Numbered from the stretch's first letter, positions 1-5,254 are shown. The stretch: 5,749 bases of DNA from Candidatus Bathyarchaeota archaeon (GCA_030627225.1 DAOUSM010000067.1:1-5749), one strand, 5' to 3'. Translations and numbers: made by a program. Notes: a model not told the origin generated them from the letters alone.

Positions 1-81
1 AACATAATTGATGAATCAGAAGAAAGCCGCGTTGTGCTACTGAGCAGACTAAAAAAGCCTATTAGGTTTGCTTATGGCTAA
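1..81 (+). CDS. C-terminal end of an unidentified protein (partial, 5' end outside window)
   Basis: The first plus-strand frame is open from base 1 to a TAA at 79-81 and encodes 26 residues ending in LLSRLKKPIRFAYG. The other two plus-strand frames are closed by stops within the first few codons. The composition, a charged acidic stretch followed by a basic-hydrophobic tail, looks like a real protein C-terminus, but an open run of this length can also occur by chance. I do not recognise the family. The gene would run in the same direction as the next genes but is separated from the following start by 143 bases that contain their own promoter-like signals, so it is probably a separate transcription unit. 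Confidence 0.5.
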   Translation, partial: NIIDESEESRVVLLSRLKKPIRFAYG

Positions 82-154
82 ACTCGTTGCAAATAATTCA
101 CATTTCTATACCTTGTGCAAATTAATTGCTGCTTTATTAAATCAGATGAGAATA

Positions 155-186
155 AGGCTTAAATAATGCGCTGCTTATTTCAGCCT
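155..186. repeat. Imperfect 12-bp inverted repeat, possible operator or hairpin
   Basis: The left arm AGGCTTAAATAA (155-166) and the right arm TTATTTCAGCCT (175-186) pair at 11 of 12 positions around the 8-base loop TGCGCTGC; the only mismatch is T160 against C181. The left arm overlaps the candidate TATA box of the small gene that starts at 225. It could act as a repressor operator on DNA or as a hairpin in RNA. A structure of this quality is uncommon but could arise by chance once in a few windows of this size, so the function is inferred from position. Confidence 0.5.
158..167 (+). promoter_or_regulatory. Candidate archaeal TATA box for the AbrB-like gene
   Basis: The sequence CTTAAATAAT resembles an archaeal TATA element. 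Transcription would be expected to begin about 25 bases downstream, around 185-195, giving a leader of 30-40 bases that includes the GAGGTG ribosome binding site. The match is by eye. The region is AT-rich overall, so other placements are possible. Confidence 0.4.
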
Positions 187-210
187 AAACCTTAAACCAT
201 AAATTCAATC

Positions 211-216
211 GAGGTG
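211..216 (+). promoter_or_regulatory. Ribosome binding site GAGGTG fixing the start at 225
   Basis: GAGGTG is a strong match to the archaeal anti-Shine-Dalgarno complement (GGAGGTGA) and lies 8 bases before the ATG at 225. This is the best evidence that the 65-codon frame downstream is a translated gene. Confidence 0.75.
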
Positions 217-224
217 TCAACAAA

Positions 225-422
225 ATGGTCAACGAAGGAAGAGGACGCTTGTTCAGGAGAAAAGACGGCAAATTCCTGATTTATCTACCAAAAGACTTGG
301 CTGAAGACAGCATGTTTCCATTTAAAGGCTCAGACTCCATATTTGTAAAAGTAAGTTTCAAACTTGGAGACAAAAAACTGCTCATAGAAAAGTGGAAAGA
401 ACCAGTAGAACAAGAAAAATAA
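225..422 (+). CDS. Small AbrB/SpoVT-like (swapped-hairpin) protein, putative DNA-binding regulator
   Basis: This is a 65-residue protein with a clear ribosome binding site. Its core, with FLIYLPKDLAED at residues 17-28, then FPF, a G-D turn, alternating hydrophobic residues VKVSF and a final LLIEKW strand, follows the strand, Pro-Lys turn, short helix, strand, strand order of AbrB/SpoVT-type domains. AbrB-type proteins dimerise by swapping hairpins and usually bind DNA as transition-state regulators or antitoxins. There is no toxin gene next to it: the neighbours are an unidentified upstream gene end and the translin gene, which has its own promoter signals. An inverted repeat overlaps its predicted promoter, which would suit autoregulation. 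The fold assignment is pattern-based and moderate; it could also be a small conserved archaeal protein of other function. Confidence 0.65.
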   Translation: MVNEGRGRLFRRKDGKFLIYLPKDLAEDSMFPFKGSDSIFVKVSFKLGDKKLLIEKWKEPVEQEK

Positions 423-454
423 CTAAAAGCCCAATAACGCCAAAACTACTCCCA

Positions 455-460
455 TTTTTT
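455..460 (+). terminator. Possible T-run terminator after the AbrB-like gene
   Basis: Six consecutive T residues lie 33 bases after the stop codon at 420-422. Archaeal RNA polymerase often terminates at oligo-T tracts without a strong hairpin, and none is visible here. The position between the stop and the next TATA box is suitable. Confidence 0.4.
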
Positions 461-480
461 ACCTATTTGTTAAACAATAC

Positions 481-489
481 TATAAAATA
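481..489 (+). promoter_or_regulatory. Candidate TATA box for the translin-endoV-HD-tRNA-binding operon
   Basis: TATAAAATA lies about 40 bases before the ATG at 529. Placing transcription start about 25 bases downstream, near 508-515, gives a very short leader containing only a weak Shine-Dalgarno-like AGGATG at 515-520. It is the best TATA match ahead of the four-gene cluster. It directly follows a motif (457-479) that is also found upstream of the RFC operon. Confidence 0.55.
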
Positions 490-528
490 CTTACATGTCT
501 ATTTTTAGTGTGATAGGATGTTAAGTTT

Positions 529-1188
529 ATGCCTTCTTTAAAAACTCTTTTGAAGGAAATAAGAGAGGAGTTAAAAGAAAAAGAGAAAGTGCGGGAAAAA
601 GCCCAAGAAGATATGCGAAAGGCAACAAGCCTTTCTAAGCAGGCAATACTCCTCATTCATCAGAAAAGGTTTAAGGAAGCAAAAAAGCTAATTGAGAAAG
701 CAAAAGGAATCATTTCGAGGCTTAATAAGGCCTCAACCAAATATCCGGAGATCGTTTACAGCGGCTTGTTCAACGCTGCACGCCAAGAATACTCCGAAGC
801 CAACATATTTCTAAACCTAATCGAAGAGTCAAGATTCATAACACCAGAGGAGATCAATGTGCCTTCAGTTGATTATGTGCTTGGACTAGCCGATGTTATA
901 GGAGAATACAGACGTTTAGCACTGGATGCTCTACGTGAAGGAAATGTAGAAAAGGGTGAAAAATGCCTACAGATAATGGATGAGGTTTACACGGAACTTA
1001 TGGCAATGGACGAAGCGTACATGCTTGTTCATGGACTTAGGAGAAAGTGCGATATCGCAAGAAGGATCATCGAAACTACACGTGGAGACATAACACAGGA
1101 AGTGCGGAGAAGCTCGCTGGAAAAACATTTGAAAAGTTTTGAAAAATTCGTAAAAAAGAAGTCGATAAGCTCCGAGAAAGGTAAATGA
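529..1188 (+). CDS. Translin/Trax family protein, predicted archaeal C3PO-like endoribonuclease
   Basis: This 219-residue, mostly helical protein belongs to the translin superfamily. Recognisable family blocks are QEYSEAN at 86-92, VPSVDYVLGLADVIGEYRR at 111-129 and LRRKCDIARRIIETTRGDI at 170-188. In eukaryotes, translin and Trax assemble as the C3PO octamer, which removes RISC passenger strands and, in Neurospora, pre-tRNA fragments. The Trax active site uses four acidic residues spaced E-x2-E and D-x3-E. Here the same pattern is present as E87, E90, D122 and E126, so this protein should be a metal-dependent RNase rather than a catalytically silent translin. The first about 65 residues are strongly charged, fitting the helical bundle. 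The ATG at 529 is preceded by a weak AGGATG. It is the first gene of a likely four-gene operon and ends 10 bases before the endonuclease V start. Family assignment is secure; activity is inferred from the residues. Confidence 0.9.
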   Translation: MPSLKTLLKEIREELKEKEKVREKAQEDMRKATSLSKQAILLIHQKRFKEAKKLIEKAKGIISRLNKASTKYPEIVYSGLFNAARQEYSEANIFLNLIEESRFITPEEINVPSVDYVLGLADVIGEYRRLALDALREGNVEKGEKCLQIMDEVYTELMAMDEAYMLVHGLRRKCDIARRIIETTRGDITQEVRRSSLEKHLKSFEKFVKKKSISSEKGK

Positions 1189-1198
1189 GTAGAAGATA

Positions 1199-1888
1199 AT
1201 GAGTGCTGCTGGCATAAAGCCTAAATTTTCAATTGAAAAAGCACATGAAACACAGTTGCGATTGTCTAAGCAGATTGTTTTTGAGGATGTGCTGCCTAAA
1301 AGAATCCGTTTTGTTGCTGGTGTTGATGTCGCTTACGTGAAAGACTTGTCTATCGGCGCTGTAGCCGTTTTGGATTACATCTCCCTAAAACTTGTCGAAT
1401 CACACATAGCTCTTTGTAAAACTCGTTTCCCATATATCCCAACACTACTTTCCTTCAGAGAGATTCCGCCAACTGTTTTAAGCGTTAAAAAGTTACATGT
1501 GCAGCCAGACGTTTTCCTCGTCGACGGGCATGGTTTCGCGCATCCTTATCGATGTGGATTTGCAAGTCATCTGGGACTCGTAATAAGGAAACCAACGATA
1601 GGTGTTGCAAAAAGCAGACTGTTCGGCGAAGTTGAAGATGCAGGCGGCAAAGAGGATGTTGCGTTGCTTAAGCATAATAACGAGGTAATCGGTGCAGTAG
1701 TTACAACGAAACGTGGATGTAAGCCCATTTATGTGAGTGTGGGACACATGGTTTCATTGGAGACAGCCATTAAAATTGTTAAACACTGTGCACGTTACAA
1801 TCGCATTCCTGAACCAATCCTTAAAGCTCATGAGATAGCAGCGGCGGAAAAACGAAAAATCAATATCGCTTCAGCAGTTAACAGATAG
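1199..1888 (+). CDS. nfi: Endonuclease V (deoxyinosine 3' endonuclease)
   Basis: This 229-residue protein is endonuclease V, which cuts the second phosphodiester bond 3' to hypoxanthine (deaminated adenine) in DNA; vertebrate members prefer inosine in RNA. The expected catalytic carboxylates are visible: D43 in AGVD, E88 in LSFRE, and D109 in LVDGHGFAH, with H115 in the same block. The invariant GVAKSRL lysine is K138, and H211 lies in the C-terminal helix region. The strand-separating wedge motif, PYIPG in Escherichia coli and Thermotoga, reads PYIPT at 78-82. Length is normal and there is no truncation. The ATG at 1199 lies 10 bases after the translin stop without a strong ribosome binding site, suggesting translation coupled to the upstream gene. 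The identification is very strong; whether the natural substrate is DNA or RNA cannot be read from the sequence. Confidence 0.95.
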   Translation: MSAAGIKPKFSIEKAHETQLRLSKQIVFEDVLPKRIRFVAGVDVAYVKDLSIGAVAVLDYISLKLVESHIALCKTRFPYIPTLLSFREIPPTVLSVKKLHVQPDVFLVDGHGFAHPYRCGFASHLGLVIRKPTIGVAKSRLFGEVEDAGGKEDVALLKHNNEVIGAVVTTKRGCKPIYVSVGHMVSLETAIKIVKHCARYNRIPEPILKAHEIAAAEKRKINIASAVNR

Positions 1889-1897
1889 AGAAGTGAA

Positions 1898-2614
1898 GTG
1901 AAAAAAATGCTCCATCCAAAACTTAAAGTATTAGCCGACAAAATTCGTGATAAGAAACTTCGAAGAAAAGTTACTGAATTACTGGAAAATCCGACATTTG
2001 AAATAAACGGGAAAAAGTATTCGAGTTTGCCTCTTGATGTTTCGCCAGCCGGATTATCCCATCATCACTGCTATCCAGGCGGTTATATTGAACATGTTGT
2101 TTCAACAGCCAACCTCGCACTAGCAATGTGCAATTCTGTGGAAAAAGTTTACCATGGAAAGGTTAACCGTGACCTCGTCATAGCTGGTGTTCTGTTACAT
2201 GATATTTTTAAGCCCGCTACATACATTGTAAATAAAAATGGGAGTTACAGTTCTACACGCTTAGCTGATTACATGGATCACTTATCACTTGTAATTTCAG
2301 AGCTTGTTCGAAAAGGCTTTCCCTTAGAGTTAGTTCACATAGTGTCTGCTCATCATGGAGATTATGGCCCAATTGGACCGCACACAGTGGAAGCTTTGAT
2401 TTGTCATTTGGCGGATTTAATGGATTCGCGGTTAAACGGCAAAGTCTTAAGTGCAGCAGCGTATCTCACGAGAAAAGCTGTTGGCGAAGAACTGCAAGGA
2501 TTAACCTCGAAGGAAGCATTCGAAATAGTTCACTCGAAGGCCGTCGAAGGCTGGGAAGGAGTGGTAAAAACCGTTGAAAAAATAAAACGGAAGAGGAAAA
2601 TGCATAAAACTTAA
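1898..2614 (+). CDS. HD-domain metal-dependent phosphohydrolase, MptB-like
   Basis: This 238-residue HD-superfamily phosphohydrolase shows the metal-binding pattern in order: H66 (GGYIEHV), H101-D102 (LLHDIFK), H128 (MDHLS), H152-H153 (SAHHGDY) and D173 (CHLADLMD). A block SPAGLSHHHCYPGG at 49-62 precedes the first histidine. This layout resembles, from memory, the Methanocaldococcus MptB type, an iron-dependent phosphodiesterase that opens 7,8-dihydroneopterin 2',3'-cyclic phosphate in tetrahydromethanopterin synthesis. YhaM-type exoribonuclease HD domains are an alternative, but the OB domain of YhaM is absent here. The gene starts 9 bases after endonuclease V, as GTG at 1898 or possibly ATG at 1907; for the latter, GAAGTG at 1895-1900 would serve as ribosome binding site. 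It ends in tandem stops TAA TAG and a lysine-arginine rich tail. Superfamily is certain; substrate is not. Confidence 0.85.
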   Translation: MKKMLHPKLKVLADKIRDKKLRRKVTELLENPTFEINGKKYSSLPLDVSPAGLSHHHCYPGGYIEHVVSTANLALAMCNSVEKVYHGKVNRDLVIAGVLLHDIFKPATYIVNKNGSYSSTRLADYMDHLSLVISELVRKGFPLELVHIVSAHHGDYGPIGPHTVEALICHLADLMDSRLNGKVLSAAAYLTRKAVGEELQGLTSKEAFEIVHSKAVEGWEGVVKTVEKIKRKRKMHKT

Positions 2615-2642
2615 TAGTTTATGCTGCATGGAATTTTGAAAT

Positions 2643-2647
2643 GGTGG
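2643..2647 (+). promoter_or_regulatory. Ribosome binding site GGTGG for the tRNA-binding protein
   Basis: GGTGG lies 7 bases before the ATG at 2655. It supports independent translation initiation of this gene after a 40-base gap from the HD-domain gene, and it supports the ATG over any upstream start. Confidence 0.5.
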
Positions 2648-2654
2648 CTGTGAA

Positions 2655-2981
2655 ATGGAGATTTCCTTTCAAGAATTTCAGAAACTGGATATGCGTGTTG
2701 GAAAAGTTATAGAGGCAAATCAAATTCCAGGTTCACGAAACCTCATAAGAATGATTGTGGATTTCGGAACAGAAAAGCGGCAAGCGGTTGCTGGACTTCT
2801 ACAATGGTATAAGCCGGAAGACTTGGTTGGCAAAAAATATGCTTTCATATTGAATCTTCAGCGAAGAAAATTCATGGGTGTGGAATCCCAATGTATGATT
2901 TTGGCTGCTGAAGATGAGAAGGGAAACGTAGTGTGCTTGCAGCCGGAAAAAGACATCGCAGAAGGAAGCAAAGTACATTAA
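2655..2981 (+). CDS. Stand-alone tRNA-binding OB-fold protein (MetRS beta / CsaA type)
   Basis: This 108-residue protein is a single EMAP-II-like tRNA-binding domain. Diagnostic blocks are LDMRVGKVIEAN at 11-22, the IPGS loop at 24-27, AVAGL at 44-48, LVGKKYAFILNLQRRKFMGV at 57-76 and ESQCMILAA at 77-85. The same domain occurs at the C-terminus of bacterial MetRS, as the separate archaeal MetRS beta subunit, in CsaA and in Arc1p/AIMP1, where it binds tRNA or assists a synthetase in trans. The free-standing form here has no catalytic domain. It is the last gene of the plus-strand cluster and its stop lies only 16 bases from the stop of the convergent RFC large-subunit gene. Family is secure. 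Whether the partner is MetRS, another synthetase or the RNA-processing proteins encoded upstream is unknown. Confidence 0.88.
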   Translation: MEISFQEFQKLDMRVGKVIEANQIPGSRNLIRMIVDFGTEKRQAVAGLLQWYKPEDLVGKKYAFILNLQRRKFMGVESQCMILAAEDEKGNVVCLQPEKDIAEGSKVH

Positions 2982-3015
2982 ACTGGGCATTCAGCCTTTA
3001 ACTTAACAGTTTAAT
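2977..3015. repeat. 9-bp inverted repeat over the convergent gene ends
   Basis: ATTAAACTG (2977-2985) and CAGTTTAAT (3007-3015) are perfect inverted copies separated by 21 bases. The left arm contains the stop codon of the tRNA-binding gene, and the right arm encodes the residues just before the end of the RFC large subunit on the other strand; the RFC stop lies in the loop. It could form a hairpin in both converging transcripts and help end or protect them. An AT-rich 9-bp repeat could be chance. Confidence 0.35.
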
Positions 3016-4257
3016 TATGGCTTCAGCTTTTTTCTTGCTTCCGACGAGATACTCAATCATTTCTGGGTCTAAGTCAAGCCATTTTGCAAGTCCAGCAGCC
3101 ATATTTGCATTGTTTTTAAAGATAATTCTTAGATATGGCAGAATCTCTTTTGAGGCTCTAACTGCTGAAATGTGGCATTTACGCTTAATCTTGTATCCAA
3201 TGCTTAATTGCATTGCACGCTCAGCCTTAGACCTTGACAACATTCGTATACGTCCGGGAAACTTGAACGGTATCCACCCACGAGTTTTAGTGTTTTGTCT
3301 AGCCATAGCCACGCCAGCAGTCATATAGTCGATAACATAACGTGTAAAGCTCCAGTCCTGTGTAGCACGGATTCTACCACGATAAACGTCCGCGATTGAA
3401 AGTGCATCCATGGCTCTGGCCAAGTCATGTGGGTCAGTTAGGTGTGCGGGAACATTTTCGTATATCCACTCAAAAAGCATGTCAATGTCAACGTCAGCCA
3501 TGTCTACCGCCCGTTTTGCACCGACACATGTTTTTCCGTAAATTATCATTCTCAGCACGGTGAAAATTGTTTCTTGCCTGTCGCGGTAACCAAGCCAAGA
3601 AACATCCTCATAAGTTAGCCTCTTCCTGCCTTGAGCCAAAGCTTGAAAGTCGTTTACTGCCGAGCGGACATCACCTTCTGAGCGTTGAGCAATGAATTTT
3701 AACGCGTTTTCGTCTGCTTGAATTCCCTCACGTGCACATATGCGTTTTAAGTGCTTCATAACCTCGCCAGCGGGTGGCTTCTTAAACTCTATTAGAAGGC
3801 AGTAGTTGCGGAGATTTGAGAACCGCGGGTCATAAGCATTGTTGGCTATTAAAACCACTGGACATTGAGCAGATTTTATAATTTCAGTTATTGCCTTTAC
3901 TCCACCCTTATCCGCTGTGCCCGTTAATCCATCCAACTCATCAAGCAAAACAATTCTTTTTCCACCAAATAACGACCCATATTGCGAAGCTAAGCCTGCA
4001 AAACGCCGTATAGCACTTTCAGTTCGATAGTCGCTTGCATTTTTCTCCACAAGCTCCACCTGGAAATCGTTAGCTAGGGCTTCAACCGTAACGGTTTTGC
4101 CGACACCTGGTGGTCCATAGAGAAAGGCAGCCCTCTTCTTTGGAATGCCTTTTTCCCATGACCTTACCCAATCGACAAACTTTTGGATGACTTCTTTGTT
4201 TCCAACGACGTATTTTAGGGATTTTGGTTTATGCTTAACAGTCCAAGCAGCATACAA
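2998..4257 (-). CDS. rfcL: Replication factor C large subunit (clamp loader)
   Basis: This 419-residue AAA+ ATPase is the large subunit of the archaeal clamp loader, which opens PCNA and loads it at primer ends together with four small subunits. Visible motifs are the N-terminal KPKSLKYVVGN (11-20, corresponding to KYRPKTLDDVVG), Walker A GPPGVGKT (48-55), the RFC-box block KNASDYRT (72-79), Walker B LLDELD (104-109), sensor 1 LIANNAYD (136-143) and sensor 2 GDVRSAVNDFQ (195-205). The SRC arginine-finger motif of small subunits is replaced by RNYCLLIEF (150-158), as expected for the large subunit. The start is TTG at 4257-4255, 6 bases after the small-subunit stop, with GGTG overlapping that stop as ribosome binding site. 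The protein ends SKKKAEAIIKLLS without a visible C-terminal PCNA-binding (PIP) motif and is shorter than the roughly 480-residue euryarchaeal forms. No intein is present. Confidence 0.95.
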   Translation of the reverse strand: MYAAWTVKHKPKSLKYVVGNKEVIQKFVDWVRSWEKGIPKKRAAFLYGPPGVGKTVTVEALANDFQVELVEKNASDYRTESAIRRFAGLASQYGSLFGGKRIVLLDELDGLTGTADKGGVKAITEIIKSAQCPVVLIANNAYDPRFSNLRNYCLLIEFKKPPAGEVMKHLKRICAREGIQADENALKFIAQRSEGDVRSAVNDFQALAQGRKRLTYEDVSWLGYRDRQETIFTVLRMIIYGKTCVGAKRAVDMADVDIDMLFEWIYENVPAHLTDPHDLARAMDALSIADVYRGRIRATQDWSFTRYVIDYMTAGVAMARQNTKTRGWIPFKFPGRIRMLSRSKAERAMQLSIGYKIKRKCHISAVRASKEILPYLRIIFKNNANMAAGLAKWLDLDPEMIEYLVGSKKKAEAIIKLLS

Positions 4258-4263
4258 TACTTT

Positions 4264-5241
4264 TCACACCATGTTTGCCTTTCTTAATTCATAACCAGCC
4301 TCAACAAGCCTAGCCAACAACGCGCTCAGCTGAACCTCTTCGTCTGCACCCTCAACAAGCCTATAGTCTATTTCACCAATAATGTCTGCCAGCTTTATCT
4401 TCCATTGTTCCGGCATGTCTGCTCTAAAGATCTCTGTGTGGATTTGACGGATTATGTCGCTTCCAGCCACCCCGTATTTTTGGATCATGTCGCGCAGTTG
4501 TTTTCTTGCTTCCAAAAAGTTGCCGTTCATGGCGATTTCTATCATTTTTTGGACATCTGCAGGATTTGCCCTTCCAGTGATTGAATAGACAACTTTTGCG
4601 TCAACAGGTTTATCCAATGAAGCTGCTGCTTGCAGGGTGTTTATTGCCCTTCTTAGGTCTCCACTGCAAACCTCAAAAATGGCGTCTAAACCATCATCTA
4701 ACAACTTCACTTTCTCTTCTTCAGCTATCTGCCTTAAATGTTGGTCATGCTCTTCTCTCGGCAAATATGTGAAGCGGAAGGGTGCACACCTTGACTGAAT
4801 GGGCTCTATTATTTTTCCACTGTAATTTGCGATTAGGATGAATCTGCATGTTTCTGTGTAACGTTCCATTGTTCGCCTTAACGCTTGTTGCGCATCAGAA
4901 GTCATGTTGTCCGCTTCATCCAAAATCATTATTTTGAATGAAATTTCGCCAATCGACCTAACCCTCGCAAAAGTTTTTACAGTTTCTCGAACAACGTTGA
5001 TTCCTCTCTCGTCGCTGGCGTTTAACTCCATAATATGCTCCCTATAAGCGCCGCCGTAAAGGTCTCTAGCCAAACAAATAGCAGCTGTGGTTTTCCCGGT
5101 TCCGGGCGGTCCCGCAAAAATACAGTGCGGTACATTTCTTGATTTAACGAAGCTTTTTAAGCGTTCAACTATTTCTTTTTGGTTAACCATATCGTCCAAT
5201 GTTTTCGGCCTATACTTTTCAGCCCACATCTCAAAACTCAA
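4264..5241 (-). CDS. rfcS: Replication factor C small subunit (clamp loader)
   Basis: This is the archaeal RFC small subunit, four copies of which join one large subunit to load PCNA. With the start chosen here it has 325 residues. Motifs are EMWAEKYRPKTLDDMVNQ (4-21), Walker A GPPGTGKT (44-51), NASDERG (74-80), Walker B ILDEAD (106-111), sensor 1 LIANYS (136-141), the SRC arginine finger (150-152) and sensor 2 GDLRRAINTLQ (194-204), followed by the helical C-terminal oligomerisation domain. A frame-consistent ATG exists at 5256, but it lies inside the ribosome binding site GGAGG (5254-5250), which sits exactly 8 bases before a TTG at 5241. TTG is therefore the likely start; the ATG at 5229 is too far from GGAGG. 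The gene is first in a two-gene operon with rfcL. Unlike several archaeal RFC small subunits, it contains no intein. Confidence 0.95.
   Translation of the reverse strand: MSFEMWAEKYRPKTLDDMVNQKEIVERLKSFVKSRNVPHCIFAGPPGTGKTTAAICLARDLYGGAYREHIMELNASDERGINVVRETVKTFARVRSIGEISFKIMILDEADNMTSDAQQALRRTMERYTETCRFILIANYSGKIIEPIQSRCAPFRFTYLPREEHDQHLRQIAEEEKVKLLDDGLDAIFEVCSGDLRRAINTLQAAASLDKPVDAKVVYSITGRANPADVQKMIEIAMNGNFLEARKQLRDMIQKYGVAGSDIIRQIHTEIFRADMPEQWKIKLADIIGEIDYRLVEGADEEVQLSALLARLVEAGYELRKANMV
4267..4270 (-). promoter_or_regulatory. Ribosome binding site GGTG overlapping the rfcS stop
   Basis: On the minus strand the end of rfcS reads ATG GTG TGA, and its GGTG lies 9 bases before the TTG start of rfcL. 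The overlap of stop codon and ribosome binding site suggests coupled translation, although the two subunits are needed in a 4:1 ratio. Confidence 0.55.
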
Positions 5242-5249
5242 CAGTAAAA

Positions 5250-5254
5250 CCTCC
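5250..5254 (-). promoter_or_regulatory. Ribosome binding site GGAGG that decides the rfcS start
   Basis: GGAGG on the minus strand is an almost perfect Shine-Dalgarno core. It ends 8 bases before TTG (5241-5239). An upstream ATG at 5256-5254 shares its G with this site and so cannot use it. The site argues for a TTG start and removes five residues from the longest reading frame. Confidence 0.8.

Noticed and set aside
88..127. Two similar copies TGCAAATAATT and TGCAAATTAATT, possible direct repeat operator
   Set aside because: The copies are short, AT-rich and differ by an insertion; they are not clearly placed relative to any promoter, so chance is a sufficient explanation.
82..224. tRNA or other structured RNA gene in the first intergenic gap
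   Set aside because: No cloverleaf, T-loop GGTTCRA box or GC-rich structured block is visible; apart from the 155-186 repeat and promoter signals the gap is plain AT-rich sequence.
467..477. Palindrome TTGTTAAACAA before the translin TATA box
   Set aside because: Five-base AT-rich arms occur often by chance, and it is not fully retained in the related motif upstream of rfcS.
967..1215. Minus-strand open frame of 82 codons inside the translin gene
   Set aside because: It lies antisense to a well-supported gene, has no ribosome binding site or recognisable motif, and reads as a cysteine-, phenylalanine-rich shadow translation.
1493..1747. Minus-strand open frame of 84 codons inside endonuclease V
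   Set aside because: It is antisense to conserved catalytic codons of endonuclease V, and its composition is unlike a real protein.
2799..2990. Minus-strand open frame opposite the tRNA-binding protein
   Set aside because: It is fully antisense to a conserved OB-fold gene and shows no independent coding signal.
3017..3328. Plus-strand open frame of 103 codons inside rfcL
   Set aside because: It is antisense to the conserved C-terminal region of rfcL; its hydrophobic residues are explained by reverse complements of charged codons.
4264..5241. Intein within rfcS, known in several archaea
   Set aside because: The Walker A and neighbouring blocks are continuous and the length is normal, so no insertion is present.
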